Virus record (IMG/VR): IMGVR_UViG_3300037337_000106
Location: 1 to 64,000 of that record
Origin: a virus
DNA: 64,000 nucleotides
Reading direction: 5' to 3' (one strand)
Shown: positions 55,871-63,733 of the stretch, one piece after another
Position numbering within the stretch: position 1 is the stretch's first letter
How the letters are laid out: each line of letters opens with the position of its first letter
Made by a program: the position numbers and the translations under genes
Notes under the pieces: model-generated
Seen by the model: the letters and a program-made list of their open reading frames with translations, nothing else
What the model was told of the DNA's origin: nothing
The model's database searches: none

Positions 55871-57007
55871 TTAATGTGAATCTTCTACATCATTTGCTTC
55901 ACTATAGCATAAGTAGTCTGGATTAATAACCTTTGCTATTTTATTTCTTTCACCTGTATGATACTTAATTACAATACCTTCATGCGGAACCTTTGTCTCT
56001 TTAATAAAGTTTTTAAATGTAAATTTATCTTGTACTGATTGAGACCAAAGACCAGTATATAATACTTCAACATGTGGAATACCAAATTCTTTATTTATTA
56101 AAAATTCAGTGGTTAATGGTGATAAATATTCTCCATTACGTTTAATATCGAATGCAACAAATCTAGTTTCTGTTAAACCATATTCATAGTTTTTTTGAAT
56201 GCCTGCTCCATAAATTTCACCATAGATTACGATCCCTTCACCAATAGACACATACATGTTTTTTGCATATTCCCAAAGACTTTCTTTAATTTTATATTTA
56301 TTTGCAGCATTAGACCAAACATCAGTAGAATAGAAACCCTGTGAGTCACTTCCTTTTTCAACATTATGCGAACCATATACATACTCGTATTCAACAAATT
56401 TATGTCCCGGAAGTTTTAAATACTTTTTAATCCTATCCCATATAGATAATTTGTTTTTTCTAACAATACCAAATCTCGCGTTTGTTCCGTGAATTTTTCT
56501 TGTAATTTGAACTTCGTCTGTCTCATTGAACATTCCATCCACATTTTTTAAATTTGGAAATTTGTAATAAACATGAAAGTTTTGATTGTCTTGATATTTA
56601 ATTTTTCTACCACCTGCGAGTTGAATTTGTCTAACAGGAGGCTCATATTTAGTAACACCTAATATTGACATCATATCAGTTCCAACTGGACAATTTTTTT
56701 CTAAGGATTGCGGTGCTAAATACTTAAATGGAATAAGAAGACACTCGGAGTATACTCCTCGTAACTTTACAGTGCGCACACGGTTACCTTTTCTAAGATA
56801 TGTAGTAACACCCATCAAATCAGAAAGTGCGGCAGGAATGACTGCATCCGTAGTTGCAACTACTATCTTATCGCCTGTTTGAAATTCGTTTTTCTTAGTT
56901 ACACAATTCCAACCTCCGATTAACGCTAATTCTAAAAAATCAGCTCCTTTAATTTCTTTGATTTCTGTAACTAACCCAACGTAACATACTGAATTTAAAT
57001 TTTCCAT
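55871..57007 (-). CDS. RNA ligase, Rnl5/DraRnl-like (N-terminal OB domain)
   Basis: 378 residues. N-terminal OB-like module (about 1-125), then the nucleotidyltransferase core: motif I KIHGTN with Lys171, motif III EGIVIYGEIYGAG, IIIa FVAFDIK, motif IV HEGIVIK and motif V IAKVIN. An N-terminal OB domain before the core is the layout of Deinococcus RNA ligase, which seals nicks with a 3'-OH RNA strand. It follows the interrupted kinase gene, forming an RNA-repair group with it. Confidence 0.88.
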   Translation of the reverse strand: MENLNSVCYVGLVTEIKEIKGADFLELALIGGWNCVTKKNEFQTGDKIVVATTDAVIPAALSDLMGVTTYLRKGNRVRTVKLRGVYSECLLIPFKYLAPQSLEKNCPVGTDMMSILGVTKYEPPVRQIQLAGGRKIKYQDNQNFHVYYKFPNLKNVDGMFNETDEVQITRKIHGTNARFGIVRKNKLSIWDRIKKYLKLPGHKFVEYEYVYGSHNVEKGSDSQGFYSTDVWSNAANKYKIKESLWEYAKNMYVSIGEGIVIYGEIYGAGIQKNYEYGLTETRFVAFDIKRNGEYLSPLTTEFLINKEFGIPHVEVLYTGLWSQSVQDKFTFKNFIKETKVPHEGIVIKYHTGERNKIAKVINPDYLCYSEANDVEDSH

Positions 57008-57026
57008 TTTATTTGTTTTTTACTAT

Positions 57027-57191
57027 TTTATCTTATTATCTTATTATTAATTCCATTGCAATAGTTCGTTGTCCTATTCCATCCTTTGTAATTTCAAAAA
57101 GTTTACTTATACCTGAGATTACAATATCTCTAATTAATTCTTCAATTGATCTAAATTCTTTAATGTAATCCGGAGAGTTTAAACTGTACAT
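57027..57191 (-). CDS. Small protein, about 51-54 aa
   Basis: MYSLNSPDYIKEFRSIEELIRDIV...ITKDGIGQRTI; the exact 3' end is uncertain because I could not fix the reading frame at the last bases. It follows a promoter and precedes the RNA ligase gene. Confidence 0.4.
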
Positions 57192-57206
57192 TTTATGTTT
57201 GTTTTA

Positions 57207-57277
57207 ATTAGATATAATGTAAATATAATCAATATATTGACCTATTAAAAATTTAGAGTGTTAATACTTTGTTAATT
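57207..57277 (-). promoter_or_regulatory. Phage promoter element
   Basis: TTAACAAAGTATTAACAC, spacer, TTGATTATATTTACATTATA before the small ORF and RNA ligase. Confidence 0.8.
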
Positions 57278-57278
57278 T

Positions 57279-57638
57279 TTATAGCTTAACTTCAAATCTT
57301 TGTTTCATTTTATCTAATGATTCCTGAGGAACATTATGTGAGTTTTTTCCACCATGTCTATTTTCAACAATTAATGAATATACCACATATCCAAAATCCT
57401 TTGCCATATCAAGATATGATTGCATTTCCCATTCTTGTGTAAAAGTGTTTGAAACTACAATTCTAGGAGCATTTGATTGCATAGCCGCCACTGTATTTAG
57501 TTTACATGATTCATGTGCTAATTTTATTCTGGAAAAATCAAAAGAGTATACTCCATTTTCGTCAGTAAAGTATTGATCTGCCTCATAGTGATAACCTCCA
57601 ATTGATTTTGCTAGTGTTGTTTTTCCAGCTCCTGTCAC
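57279..57638 (-). CDS. 3' part of a N4BP2-like polynucleotide kinase gene (interrupted)
   Basis: The ORF begins at GTG with T-GAGKTTLAKSIGG: the Walker A motif without its first Gly. The rest (HYEADQYFTDENG, SRIKLAHESCKLNTVAAM, PRIVVSNTFTQEWEMQSYLDMAKDFGYVV, HNVPQESLDKMKQRFE) matches N4BP2/T4-Pnk-type P-loop kinases. The missing start MKELILLRGIPG lies at 58604-58639, beyond the inserted endonuclease. Joining at a shared CAGG gives a 128-residue kinase with a full GIPGAGKTT motif. See findings. Confidence 0.8.
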   Translation of the reverse strand: MTGAGKTTLAKSIGGYHYEADQYFTDENGVYSFDFSRIKLAHESCKLNTVAAMQSNAPRIVVSNTFTQEWEMQSYLDMAKDFGYVVYSLIVENRHGGKNSHNVPQESLDKMKQRFEVKL

Positions 57639-57677
57639 GGCAGCCCTCTTAAAAGGAAGAGTTCCTTAACGAGGGCT
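57631..57677 (-). other. Hairpin and degenerate second copy of the kinase start
   Basis: Inverted repeats AGCCCTC/GAGGGCT and TTAAGGAA/TTCCTT lie between the endonuclease stop and the kinase remainder. In one frame the bases read VKELFLLRGLP then stop, a diverged copy of the true kinase start MKELILLRGIPG. Confidence 0.7.
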
Positions 57678-58565
57678 TTATTTGTTTTTGTATTGTTCAT
57701 TATATTTAATTTGATATCTCTTAGTTAATTCTACTTTATTTGTTTCTATTAATTCTTTAATTTCGGTATTTGTTAATAATGTGCATGACGTTATTTTGTA
57801 TTTTAAATCATTATCCTTACACCAAATTGTCGCTGCAGATGCTTTTAATTTAACATTTGTACTTTTTTGTAATGCCTTTGGTTTTATTTCTACCATATAT
57901 GCATTGTCTATTATAAAATCAGCAGAATATGTCCTGATCTCTTTATTATGTCCTGTATACTTAACTCTATATTTTGAATTCTCAGCAGTTTCCCATGTTA
58001 AATTAAACCTTTCAATTATATTAATCATATATGATAGTTCTAATAAACTTCTGAAGAACCAACCATTATACCAACCTGACCATCCATTACCAGAACCATT
58101 AGGTGATGGTTTCCCATACATTCCATTCCTTTCACCGGAACTGTTTATAGATTGCTTTTGTTTTAATTCAATCATTTTATGATCTGCTATATCTTTACCA
58201 TATTTTTCCAGCCATGTTGAATATACACTTTTACCAAACATTGGATTATTTATACCGGATGTTGTTATTGACATTTTAGCTCTAAATGCATCGGTTTTAG
58301 TATATGACCTGTCTGCTGTTTTCATTTTATTTAGAGATTCATGTGAATGCGTTTTTCCTGCAAAACCATTTAATCTAGAACCTTCTTCTATTTTCTTATT
58401 ATGTTGACTCCATCCCCTTTCCGGGTAGTTTTTAGAAGCAATCTTAGCCGAACAAGATCTACAATCCTTATTTTGTTTAAGAGCGATTATTAAACCGCTT
58501 TCTTTTTTATAAGTTATTGAATTATTACAAGTTGGGCAATTCCTTTTATATAATGATTCTTTCAT
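57678..58565 (-). CDS. Homing endonuclease (NUMOD3 + PD-(D/E)XK type) inserted in the kinase gene
   Basis: 295 residues. N-terminal zinc-ribbon pairs CPTCNNS...CRSCSAKI, NUMOD3-like repeats (LNGFAGKTHSHESLNKMK, INNPMFGKSV, RNGMYGKPSPNGSG), then a nuclease core FRSLLELSYM...YSADFIIDNAYMVEIKPKA with Glu, Asp and Glu-x-Lys. It lies inside the Walker A codons of the kinase gene. Confidence 0.85.
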   Translation of the reverse strand: MKESLYKRNCPTCNNSITYKKESGLIIALKQNKDCRSCSAKIASKNYPERGWSQHNKKIEEGSRLNGFAGKTHSHESLNKMKTADRSYTKTDAFRAKMSITTSGINNPMFGKSVYSTWLEKYGKDIADHKMIELKQKQSINSSGERNGMYGKPSPNGSGNGWSGWYNGWFFRSLLELSYMINIIERFNLTWETAENSKYRVKYTGHNKEIRTYSADFIIDNAYMVEIKPKALQKSTNVKLKASAATIWCKDNDLKYKITSCTLLTNTEIKELIETNKVELTKRYQIKYNEQYKNK

Positions 58566-58594
58566 ACATTTATTATATTTTTATAATGTATATA

Positions 58595-58639
58595 TCATTC
58601 AATACCTGGAATTCCTCTTAATAATATAAGTTCTTTCAT
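58595..58639 (-). CDS. 5' exon-like start of the interrupted kinase (MKELILLRGIPG)
   Basis: Directly after a phage promoter, an ATG opens MKELILLRGIPG and then meets a stop three codons later. The first 12 residues are the classic beta-strand and first half of a P-loop. The natural continuation is at 57630, about 974 bases away. Confidence 0.7.
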   Translation of the reverse strand: MKELILLRGIPGIE

Positions 58640-58657
58640 ATTTGTTGATGTTTTTAT

Positions 58658-58726
58658 TTATAAGTAAATATAATCAAAAAACCCCGTATTAAAAAATACA
58701 GGGTGTTAAACTTATGTTAATTTTTC
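58658..58726 (-). promoter_or_regulatory. Phage promoter with embedded terminator
   Basis: TTAACATAAGTTTAACAC, stem CCCTGTATT/AATACGGGG plus T run, TTATATTTACTTATAAAT before the kinase start. Confidence 0.8.
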
Positions 58727-58956
58727 TGATTTTTAGATTTAAATCTTCTAGTTTCTGACATTTGAGAATGTTTAGTCGATCTGCCCTTTACTCTTTCTCT
58801 CCATAATTTAAATGAGCTCTCCTTTAAATTAGTTCGCATTATCTTCCTAACATCATTTTCTTTAAGGCTGAATTGAAAATAAATGGCATCAAATGGAGTT
58901 CTATCCTCCCATGCCATTTCTATTATTCTATCTATTTGCTCATTCGTGAATTGCAT
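58717..58956 (-). CDS. TIGR03643/DUF2805-type protein
   Basis: MQFTNEQIDRIIEMAWEDRTPFDAIYFQFSLKENDVRKIMR...SSFKLWRERVKGRSTKH closely follows this small cellular family, which has a helix-turn-helix look and unknown function. I chose the ATG at 58956 as in the family; an earlier ATG at 59007 is possible. Likely host-derived. Confidence 0.8.
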   Translation of the reverse strand: MQFTNEQIDRIIEMAWEDRTPFDAIYFQFSLKENDVRKIMRTNLKESSFKLWRERVKGRSTKHSQMSETRRFKSKNQKN

Positions 58957-59155
58957 GCTTTGTGATTTTGTATTGCTTCTTATAGTCTTCAATGAATCTT
59001 TCACCAATTCCTATTTCATCTAGGATAAACTGATCTGACAATAATGGTTTTCTCATTCCTATCTTTAAGATATTATCAGGTGTTTTTTCATTTGCAAAAA
59101 CTGTCATATATCTTGTCTTTGATTTATCTGATTTTCGATAAACTACTACAATCAT
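58940..59155 (-). CDS. Unknown 71-aa protein
   Basis: MIVVVYRKSDKSKTRYMTVFANEKTPDNILKIGM, beta start then helix. It shares one base with the sigma-factor stop; same operon. Confidence 0.5.
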   Translation of the reverse strand: MIVVVYRKSDKSKTRYMTVFANEKTPDNILKIGMRKPLLSDQFILDEIGIGERFIEDYKKQYKITKHAIHE

Positions 59156-59751
59156 TATATTGCCATTTTTTCAATAATCGATTTTCCTCTGTGGATTCTA
59201 TTTTTAATTGTTTGTAACGGAAGGTTGTGCTTTTCGGCAATATCTTCATACTTCATTTCATTAATTAATCTATCAACAACGATACCTTTGTATAATACCT
59301 TCAATGAATCAATTGCATTTAAAACTTTACCATAATTTTCCATTAGTTCGTTATCCTCATCTAGATAATCTTGTTCGGTTTTCATTTCATAATCTTCATA
59401 CGCACCTTGCAGTCCTGTTGTAAATTCACCTGCCTCATTAATTTCAACACCAAACTCAGAAAGAACATCAAGTGATGATTGCTTATTTCTATTTTTAATA
59501 TGGCCTAAGGCATCATTGAATCCAATGCGGTATAACCATGTGGTAATTTGGTACTGAGGATCGTATTGATCAATTTTAGTCCACATTTTAGTTAAAGTAT
59601 TTATAGAAATATCTTCTGCTAGCTCACGATCTTTAACTATCTTATTTACATATGATGTTAACCCTGGTTTAATTTTATAAAATAAAGCAGTAAAATCTGC
59701 ATCTGATCTCGTTAGTAAAAAATTCTCTGTTAATTCTCTGTAAGTTGCCAT
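59155..59751 (-). CDS. ECF-like sigma-70 family RNA polymerase sigma factor
   Basis: 198 residues. Region 2: DFTALFYKIKPGLTSYVNKIVKDRELAEDISINTLTKMWTKIDQYDP...ITTWLYRIGFNDALGH; acidic linker; region 4: IDSLKVLYKGIVVDRLINEMKYEDIAEKHNLPLQTIKNRIHRGKSII with a helix-turn-helix. It should redirect host RNA polymerase to phage promoters, as T4 gp55 does. The repeated promoter element, also present before this gene, is the natural target. Confidence 0.88.
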   Translation of the reverse strand: MATYRELTENFLLTRSDADFTALFYKIKPGLTSYVNKIVKDRELAEDISINTLTKMWTKIDQYDPQYQITTWLYRIGFNDALGHIKNRNKQSSLDVLSEFGVEINEAGEFTTGLQGAYEDYEMKTEQDYLDEDNELMENYGKVLNAIDSLKVLYKGIVVDRLINEMKYEDIAEKHNLPLQTIKNRIHRGKSIIEKMAI

Positions 59752-59765
59752 AGATTTGATTTGTT

Positions 59766-59828
59766 TATATATGTAAATATAATCATATTATAATGTTATA
59801 AAAAATATTAATTGTTAAATTTATGTTA
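59766..59828 (-). promoter_or_regulatory. Phage promoter element before the sigma gene
   Basis: TTAACATAAATTTAACAA, spacer, ATGATTATATTTACATATAT. Confidence 0.75.
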
Positions 59829-59830
59829 AA

Positions 59831-60349
59831 TTAAATAGTTATATCATTGAACAATTCTATTATTTTAATAACTTCAATTGGCTTAAATTCCCATAAGTCA
59901 CATGAGCAATTAATTATTTTAGTTTTGTGATTTGTTTTGTATTTTTTGACAGGTATACCTATGATTGAATATGATCCTTTTGATTTTCCTGGCCAATCAG
60001 CCAAGGGCCAATATGACATCACTAGATTTTGATCAGAGTGTTCTTGAATTCCATTATCTAACATGTGGAATCGGCTAGATGTTGCCATATTGATTTCTGA
60101 AACTGCATTATCGTGTTCGCCTCTTAGTACCATGATATCTCCATTCAGTTGAGACATAGTTAAATCTGCAGTTTCAGGGTCCCATGCAAAATTACCTAAA
60201 ACATATACTATGTCTTCTTTGTTGACGACAGAATTCCAAGCCTCTATCATTTGCATATCCATTTCTTCGACAGAATCAAATGGTCTTTTATATGACTTAA
60301 TGGCAGATGGTCGACCGAATTGTTGATTTGATGTTACAAATACTTTCAT
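59831..60349 (-). CDS. Degenerate metallophosphoesterase (probably inactive)
   Basis: 172 residues with the frame of phage calcineurin-like enzymes (RPFDSVEEMDMQMIEAWNSVVNKEDIVYVLGNF...LNGDIMVLRGEHD...VMSYWPLADWPG), but key ligands are changed: S-N-Q-Q for S-D-T-H, LGNF for LGDF, GEHD for GNHD and SYWP for SHYP. Metal binding is unlikely. It may have become a binding protein. Confidence 0.7.
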   Translation of the reverse strand: MKVFVTSNQQFGRPSAIKSYKRPFDSVEEMDMQMIEAWNSVVNKEDIVYVLGNFAWDPETADLTMSQLNGDIMVLRGEHDNAVSEINMATSSRFHMLDNGIQEHSDQNLVMSYWPLADWPGKSKGSYSIIGIPVKKYKTNHKTKIINCSCDLWEFKPIEVIKIIELFNDITI

Positions 60350-60880
60350 TTATATTATAGTAAATTTTACGTTAAAATTATCCCACATATTTTGCAGGAA
60401 TTTTTTCTCATTTTCTAAGGAAGATCCGTTTAGTATCTTATGTTCTTTGGAATTATCAACAAAGGTATAGATTACAAAATCGTATGCAGTTGAATATATC
60501 ATGGACTGAGCTATAGCTTCTTTAAGTACTGAAAGATTGCTTCCTTTTATTGACTCGATTGCAATAATTACGCCATCACTTTCAATTGTCATTTTAGGTC
60601 TATTAGTGATTCCCATGAATCGAATATCCTTTACATTAGTATTGGAATTTCCTTCCCATTTAATCATAGTTCTTGATTTTTCTCTGGCAAGACCTCTACA
60701 AAACTTATGTTTTATCATAACAAACTCAGTTAAGACTAAAATAACATGAGAGTAAATGTCATTTTTTTTACTCTCATGTTCCATTGCATTGATTGGCTTA
60801 GGAATATTAAAATTTAGTATTCCTTCGTGAATAGCATTAAGCAGATCTAATCTTTTTTTAGATTTACTTGCTAATTTCAT
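60350..60880 (-). CDS. Unknown protein, restriction-endonuclease-like fold suspected
   Basis: 176 residues. The stretch GVIIAIESIKGSNLSVLKEAIAQSMIYSTAYDFVIYTFVDNS and a C-terminal F-x-Q-x-x-W-D-N-F-N-V recall PD-(D/E)XK-like proteins, with E-S-I-K in place of E-x-K. Activity uncertain. It ends next to the degenerate phosphoesterase. Confidence 0.45.
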   Translation of the reverse strand: MKLASKSKKRLDLLNAIHEGILNFNIPKPINAMEHESKKNDIYSHVILVLTEFVMIKHKFCRGLAREKSRTMIKWEGNSNTNVKDIRFMGITNRPKMTIESDGVIIAIESIKGSNLSVLKEAIAQSMIYSTAYDFVIYTFVDNSKEHKILNGSSLENEKKFLQNMWDNFNVKFTII

Positions 60881-60884
60881 AATA

Positions 60885-61400
60885 TTAGTTAGTTACGTCT
60901 ACTGTATCAAGAATAGGCTCAGCCATATTTTCGATTTTAACATCTAATTCCGCCAAGGTAACGTGTTTTTCCTGAATAACCCGGTTATCCTCTGCCATTT
61001 CCCTGAGAGCCTCTGATATCTGAGAACCTACATTTGTTAAAAGTCTAGTAAAAGTTCTAGCAGCTTCAATCCCATTTCCGGTAACATTAGTTAACACAGT
61101 ATATAGTGTATTAATTTGTATGCTATTCAGAGAAATCATTGTTAATCTTGACATGTCGACATTAGCCTTTAATTTCTTTTGATCAGAAATACTGTCATAT
61201 AAATTAACTAAGAAAGCTGCATTTTTAATATTCCACGTGTAACTCTTGTCAATTTGCTTAAGAATAGCATTGACGTTTTGTGTGCTTTCTAAATCCACTA
61301 AATATAATTTAGCAGCCATATCAGTCTGTACCTGATTAACTTCAGTTTCTAATTGAGTTCTTAAATCCTTTAGTTCCGTAATAGTTTTTGCTTTCGCCAT
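60885..61400 (-). CDS. Helical protein, 171 aa
   Basis: Long helices with coiled-coil tendency: ITELKDLRTQLETEVNQVQTDMA at the start and LREMAEDNRVIQEKHVTLAELDVKIENM near the end. Possibly structural or scaffolding. No family recognised. Confidence 0.5.
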   Translation of the reverse strand: MAKAKTITELKDLRTQLETEVNQVQTDMAAKLYLVDLESTQNVNAILKQIDKSYTWNIKNAAFLVNLYDSISDQKKLKANVDMSRLTMISLNSIQINTLYTVLTNVTGNGIEAARTFTRLLTNVGSQISEALREMAEDNRVIQEKHVTLAELDVKIENMAEPILDTVDVTN

Positions 61401-61427
61401 GTTCTTTGTTTTAGGTATTATATATTA

Positions 61428-61907
61428 TTAAAAATCTTCGTTAGTTATTTTACAGTCAAAGTTTAAAAAGTTTCCGAATTGTTCTCTATCTGCAGCTATT
61501 CGTCGTTCAATGAGATCATCTATATCACCTCGCAACTCTAGTCTTTCTCGTCTAATACTCTCTGCTATTTCTAAATATACTACAAAAATTCTATTCCTAT
61601 AATAAGGAGTAAGCAGTGTAACTGCATCTGCATTTAAGATTAAAACATCACATTTTTCAAATTCATCCTTGGTAATACCATACCTCCAACCATTGAAATC
61701 CTGAAATTCTACTAATTGATCGTTTGATATTAGGATATCGAATGCAGTATCCGTGGTAAAATAATAATCGGTTCCTTCATTTTCTCCTGGTCTAGAAGGT
61801 CGTGTAGTACATGAAACGCCGAATGTGAGATTTTTCATTTCCATTCTTTTTCGTAAGTAATCCTTACCACTGGCTGCAGCACCTACTATTGCAATTTTTC
61901 CTATCAT
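61428..61907 (-). CDS. Guanylate kinase-like nucleotide kinase
   Basis: 159 residues. P-loop GAAASGKD (9-16), TTRPSRPGENEGTDYYFTT (the GMP-binding TTRxxRxxExxGxxYxF motif), FQDFNGWRYGI and a LID-like arginine region. The Walker A Ser/Thr is replaced by Asp, which is odd and could alter nucleotide handling. Role in dGMP supply is inferred. Confidence 0.82.
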   Translation of the reverse strand: MIGKIAIVGAAASGKDYLRKRMEMKNLTFGVSCTTRPSRPGENEGTDYYFTTDTAFDILISNDQLVEFQDFNGWRYGITKDEFEKCDVLILNADAVTLLTPYYRNRIFVVYLEIAESIRRERLELRGDIDDLIERRIAADREQFGNFLNFDCKITNEDF

Positions 61908-61916
61908 GTTCTTTGT

Positions 61917-62693
61917 TTATTTATCCCATTTTGGATCGTACCAAAATCTTCGATTGTTTTTATCAATTATATTTGACATTAAATTGTTTGAATAACACTT
62001 AAAAAATGATGTGTGTAACGAGTCTTCTCCAAATGGATTCTTCCAATCTCTAATACTTCCACCGCCTCTGATATATGCTAATGTTGGAATGTCTTTACAT
62101 AAATTTAATATAACAGGATATTGTGTAATTATTTCTCTAGCAGAAAGAAACGGATTTGCTAAAGGTATTCTGTAAAGCACTTCTGCCCTCAAATAGTTGC
62201 CAATACCATTAAAGTATTTTTGGTTCATTAACACTAAATGAATTGGTTTACTAAATTCACTTTTATTCAAATTATCGGTTATATTCAGTACGAATTTATT
62301 GAATTCTAGAGTAGGATCGGGTCCTCTGTTGTCTGACCATTCATTATCTGGTTTCCACTTTCCAAATCTTCTAACATCTACAAAACTTAAAGTCTTTCCA
62401 TTATCTGAGTAAAACCTAAGATGAGCATGCGTTGATTCTTTACCGGTTTCTGTTATTTGAAAATGACCTGCCATTCCCATATTCATTCTAATAGGAAATG
62501 TTACTTTACTATCATTTAAATAAAGTAACAATTCCTTTCCTCTGCTCTCTGCACTGATTTTAAATGTTTCAAATGGAGAAACAACTTCAATTCCCTTGTG
62601 AATTGGATTTTTTGCTATTTTATTAAATGTTAGTCCCTTTGATACTTTGTTAATGTACGACGCAGTTAGGCGTAATTCTGCTAATTCTGGCAT
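61917..62693 (-). CDS. Fpg/Nei-family DNA glycosylase, zincless form
   Basis: 258 residues. MPELAELR keeps the catalytic Pro2-Glu3; Lys in the SRGKELLLYL segment and MNMGMAGHF follow, then the helix-two-turn-helix GIGNYLRAEVLYR. The C terminus ends RRFWYDPKWD without the four-Cys zinc finger, as in zincless NEIL1-type enzymes. Repairs oxidised bases; may serve virion DNA or modified bases. Confidence 0.88.
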   Translation of the reverse strand: MPELAELRLTASYINKVSKGLTFNKIAKNPIHKGIEVVSPFETFKISAESRGKELLLYLNDSKVTFPIRMNMGMAGHFQITETGKESTHAHLRFYSDNGKTLSFVDVRRFGKWKPDNEWSDNRGPDPTLEFNKFVLNITDNLNKSEFSKPIHLVLMNQKYFNGIGNYLRAEVLYRIPLANPFLSAREIITQYPVILNLCKDIPTLAYIRGGGSIRDWKNPFGEDSLHTSFFKCYSNNLMSNIIDKNNRRFWYDPKWDK

Positions 62694-62695
62694 AT

Positions 62696-62881
62696 TTATT
62701 TGGATGCTTTATATAATGCGGCTACAAACACATATAGGAATATAGGCCACAATATTATCATTACTATTATATTAGTATTACTATACGTTGGATAATCAGG
62801 TTGTGATTTTAAGATTTCGTCTCTTGTTATTTTCATTAAAACTGAAAATACAAATCCTATTATAAAATATGTTAATATCAT
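62696..62881 (-). CDS. Two-helix membrane protein, 61 aa
   Basis: MILTYFIIGFVFSVLMKI and NIIVMIILWPIFLYVFVAALYK. I chose ATG 62881, which overlaps the phosphatase gene less than the earlier ATG at 62923. No family recognised. Confidence 0.55.
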   Translation of the reverse strand: MILTYFIIGFVFSVLMKITRDEILKSQPDYPTYSNTNIIVMIILWPIFLYVFVAALYKASK

Positions 62882-62892
62882 CTTACTTTTTA

Positions 62893-63342
62893 TTAAAAGT
62901 TTCCTTCTGCAACCTGCATACACGGTACTCCATTATCTCTCCACATTTTAACAACCTTGTCCCTATCATCATATGAACATATAACGTAGTGTCCTTCTTT
63001 GCGAAGATCTTCTAGCCAGAGTTTCTTTAGTATATTATCAGGTGTAAATGTTCCTGTTTTTCTCATCTTTAATTCATCCGGAAAAATTCCATGCTGATTT
63101 AACCAAACTACCGTTTCATTTCTACTAACTGCATCTCTACCGCTAAAAATAACCATATTATATCCTACATTCTTAAGTGCCATAAACATAAGAATCACAG
63201 CTGCATTTGGCTTATCCATCTGGATGTTCTCAGGTGCAAAGAAAACCTGCCAATTTATTTTCCCATCTGGTTTTGTTGCTTTTGCCTTACGTTCATCTAT
63301 ATGTGCTAGAGTTCCATCTAGATCGAATATGATTGTTTCCAT
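62893..63342 (-). CDS. HAD 3'-phosphatase resembling the T4 Pnk/PNKP phosphatase domain
   Basis: 149 residues. IIFDLDGTLAHID, MVIFSGRDAVSRNETVVWL, ELKMRKTGTFTPDNILKK and ICSYDDRDKVVKMWRDNGVPCMQVAEGNF match, in order, the phosphatase half of T4 polynucleotide kinase (SGR, MR...D, DDR..V..WR..G). Removes 3' phosphates or cyclic phosphates from nucleic-acid ends. Supports the RNA-repair set. Confidence 0.82.
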   Translation of the reverse strand: METIIFDLDGTLAHIDERKAKATKPDGKINWQVFFAPENIQMDKPNAAVILMFMALKNVGYNMVIFSGRDAVSRNETVVWLNQHGIFPDELKMRKTGTFTPDNILKKLWLEDLRKEGHYVICSYDDRDKVVKMWRDNGVPCMQVAEGNF

Positions 63343-63557
63343 TATTTTGCTGTTTTTACGTTTGCTTTAAATAATATTGAAAATAGGAAGTTTAATCCTA
63401 ATGCCTGCCAGAATGATATTTCATGTACTCCATCCACTGCTGTTAATAAACATCCATTCCATAATAATTGTACTGGCCATGCACATATAACACATGCAAA
63501 TAAAATAAGTGCTAAACCTGTGAAAATTACAACTAAACCTGCTCCTAATTTTTCCAT
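63342..63557 (-). CDS. Two-helix membrane protein, 71 aa
   Basis: GLVVIFTGLALILFACVICAW and FWQALGLNFLFSILF. It shares one base with the phosphatase start. No family recognised. Confidence 0.5.
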   Translation of the reverse strand: MEKLGAGLVVIFTGLALILFACVICAWPVQLLWNGCLLTAVDGVHEISFWQALGLNFLFSILFKANVKTAK

Positions 63558-63559
63558 AA

Positions 63560-63700
63560 TTATGTTTTATTTTCGATATTAATATTATCTTCAATTAACA
63601 AGTATGCAATTTTTTCTAATTGAATAATTTTACCTGTTTTTACTAATTCGCGTATAAACTCTAACTGAGTTTGAGCAATTAGATTTAATGTTTGTTCCAT
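63560..63700 (-). CDS. Small helical protein, 46 aa
   Basis: MEQTLNLIAQTQLEFIRELVKTGKIIQLEKIAYLLIEDNINIENKT, just after a promoter copy and 3 bases before the next gene. Function unknown. Confidence 0.5.
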   Translation of the reverse strand: MEQTLNLIAQTQLEFIRELVKTGKIIQLEKIAYLLIEDNINIENKT

Positions 63701-63733
63701 GTAGATTAATTTCACAGCTTGATTGTTTTAGTT

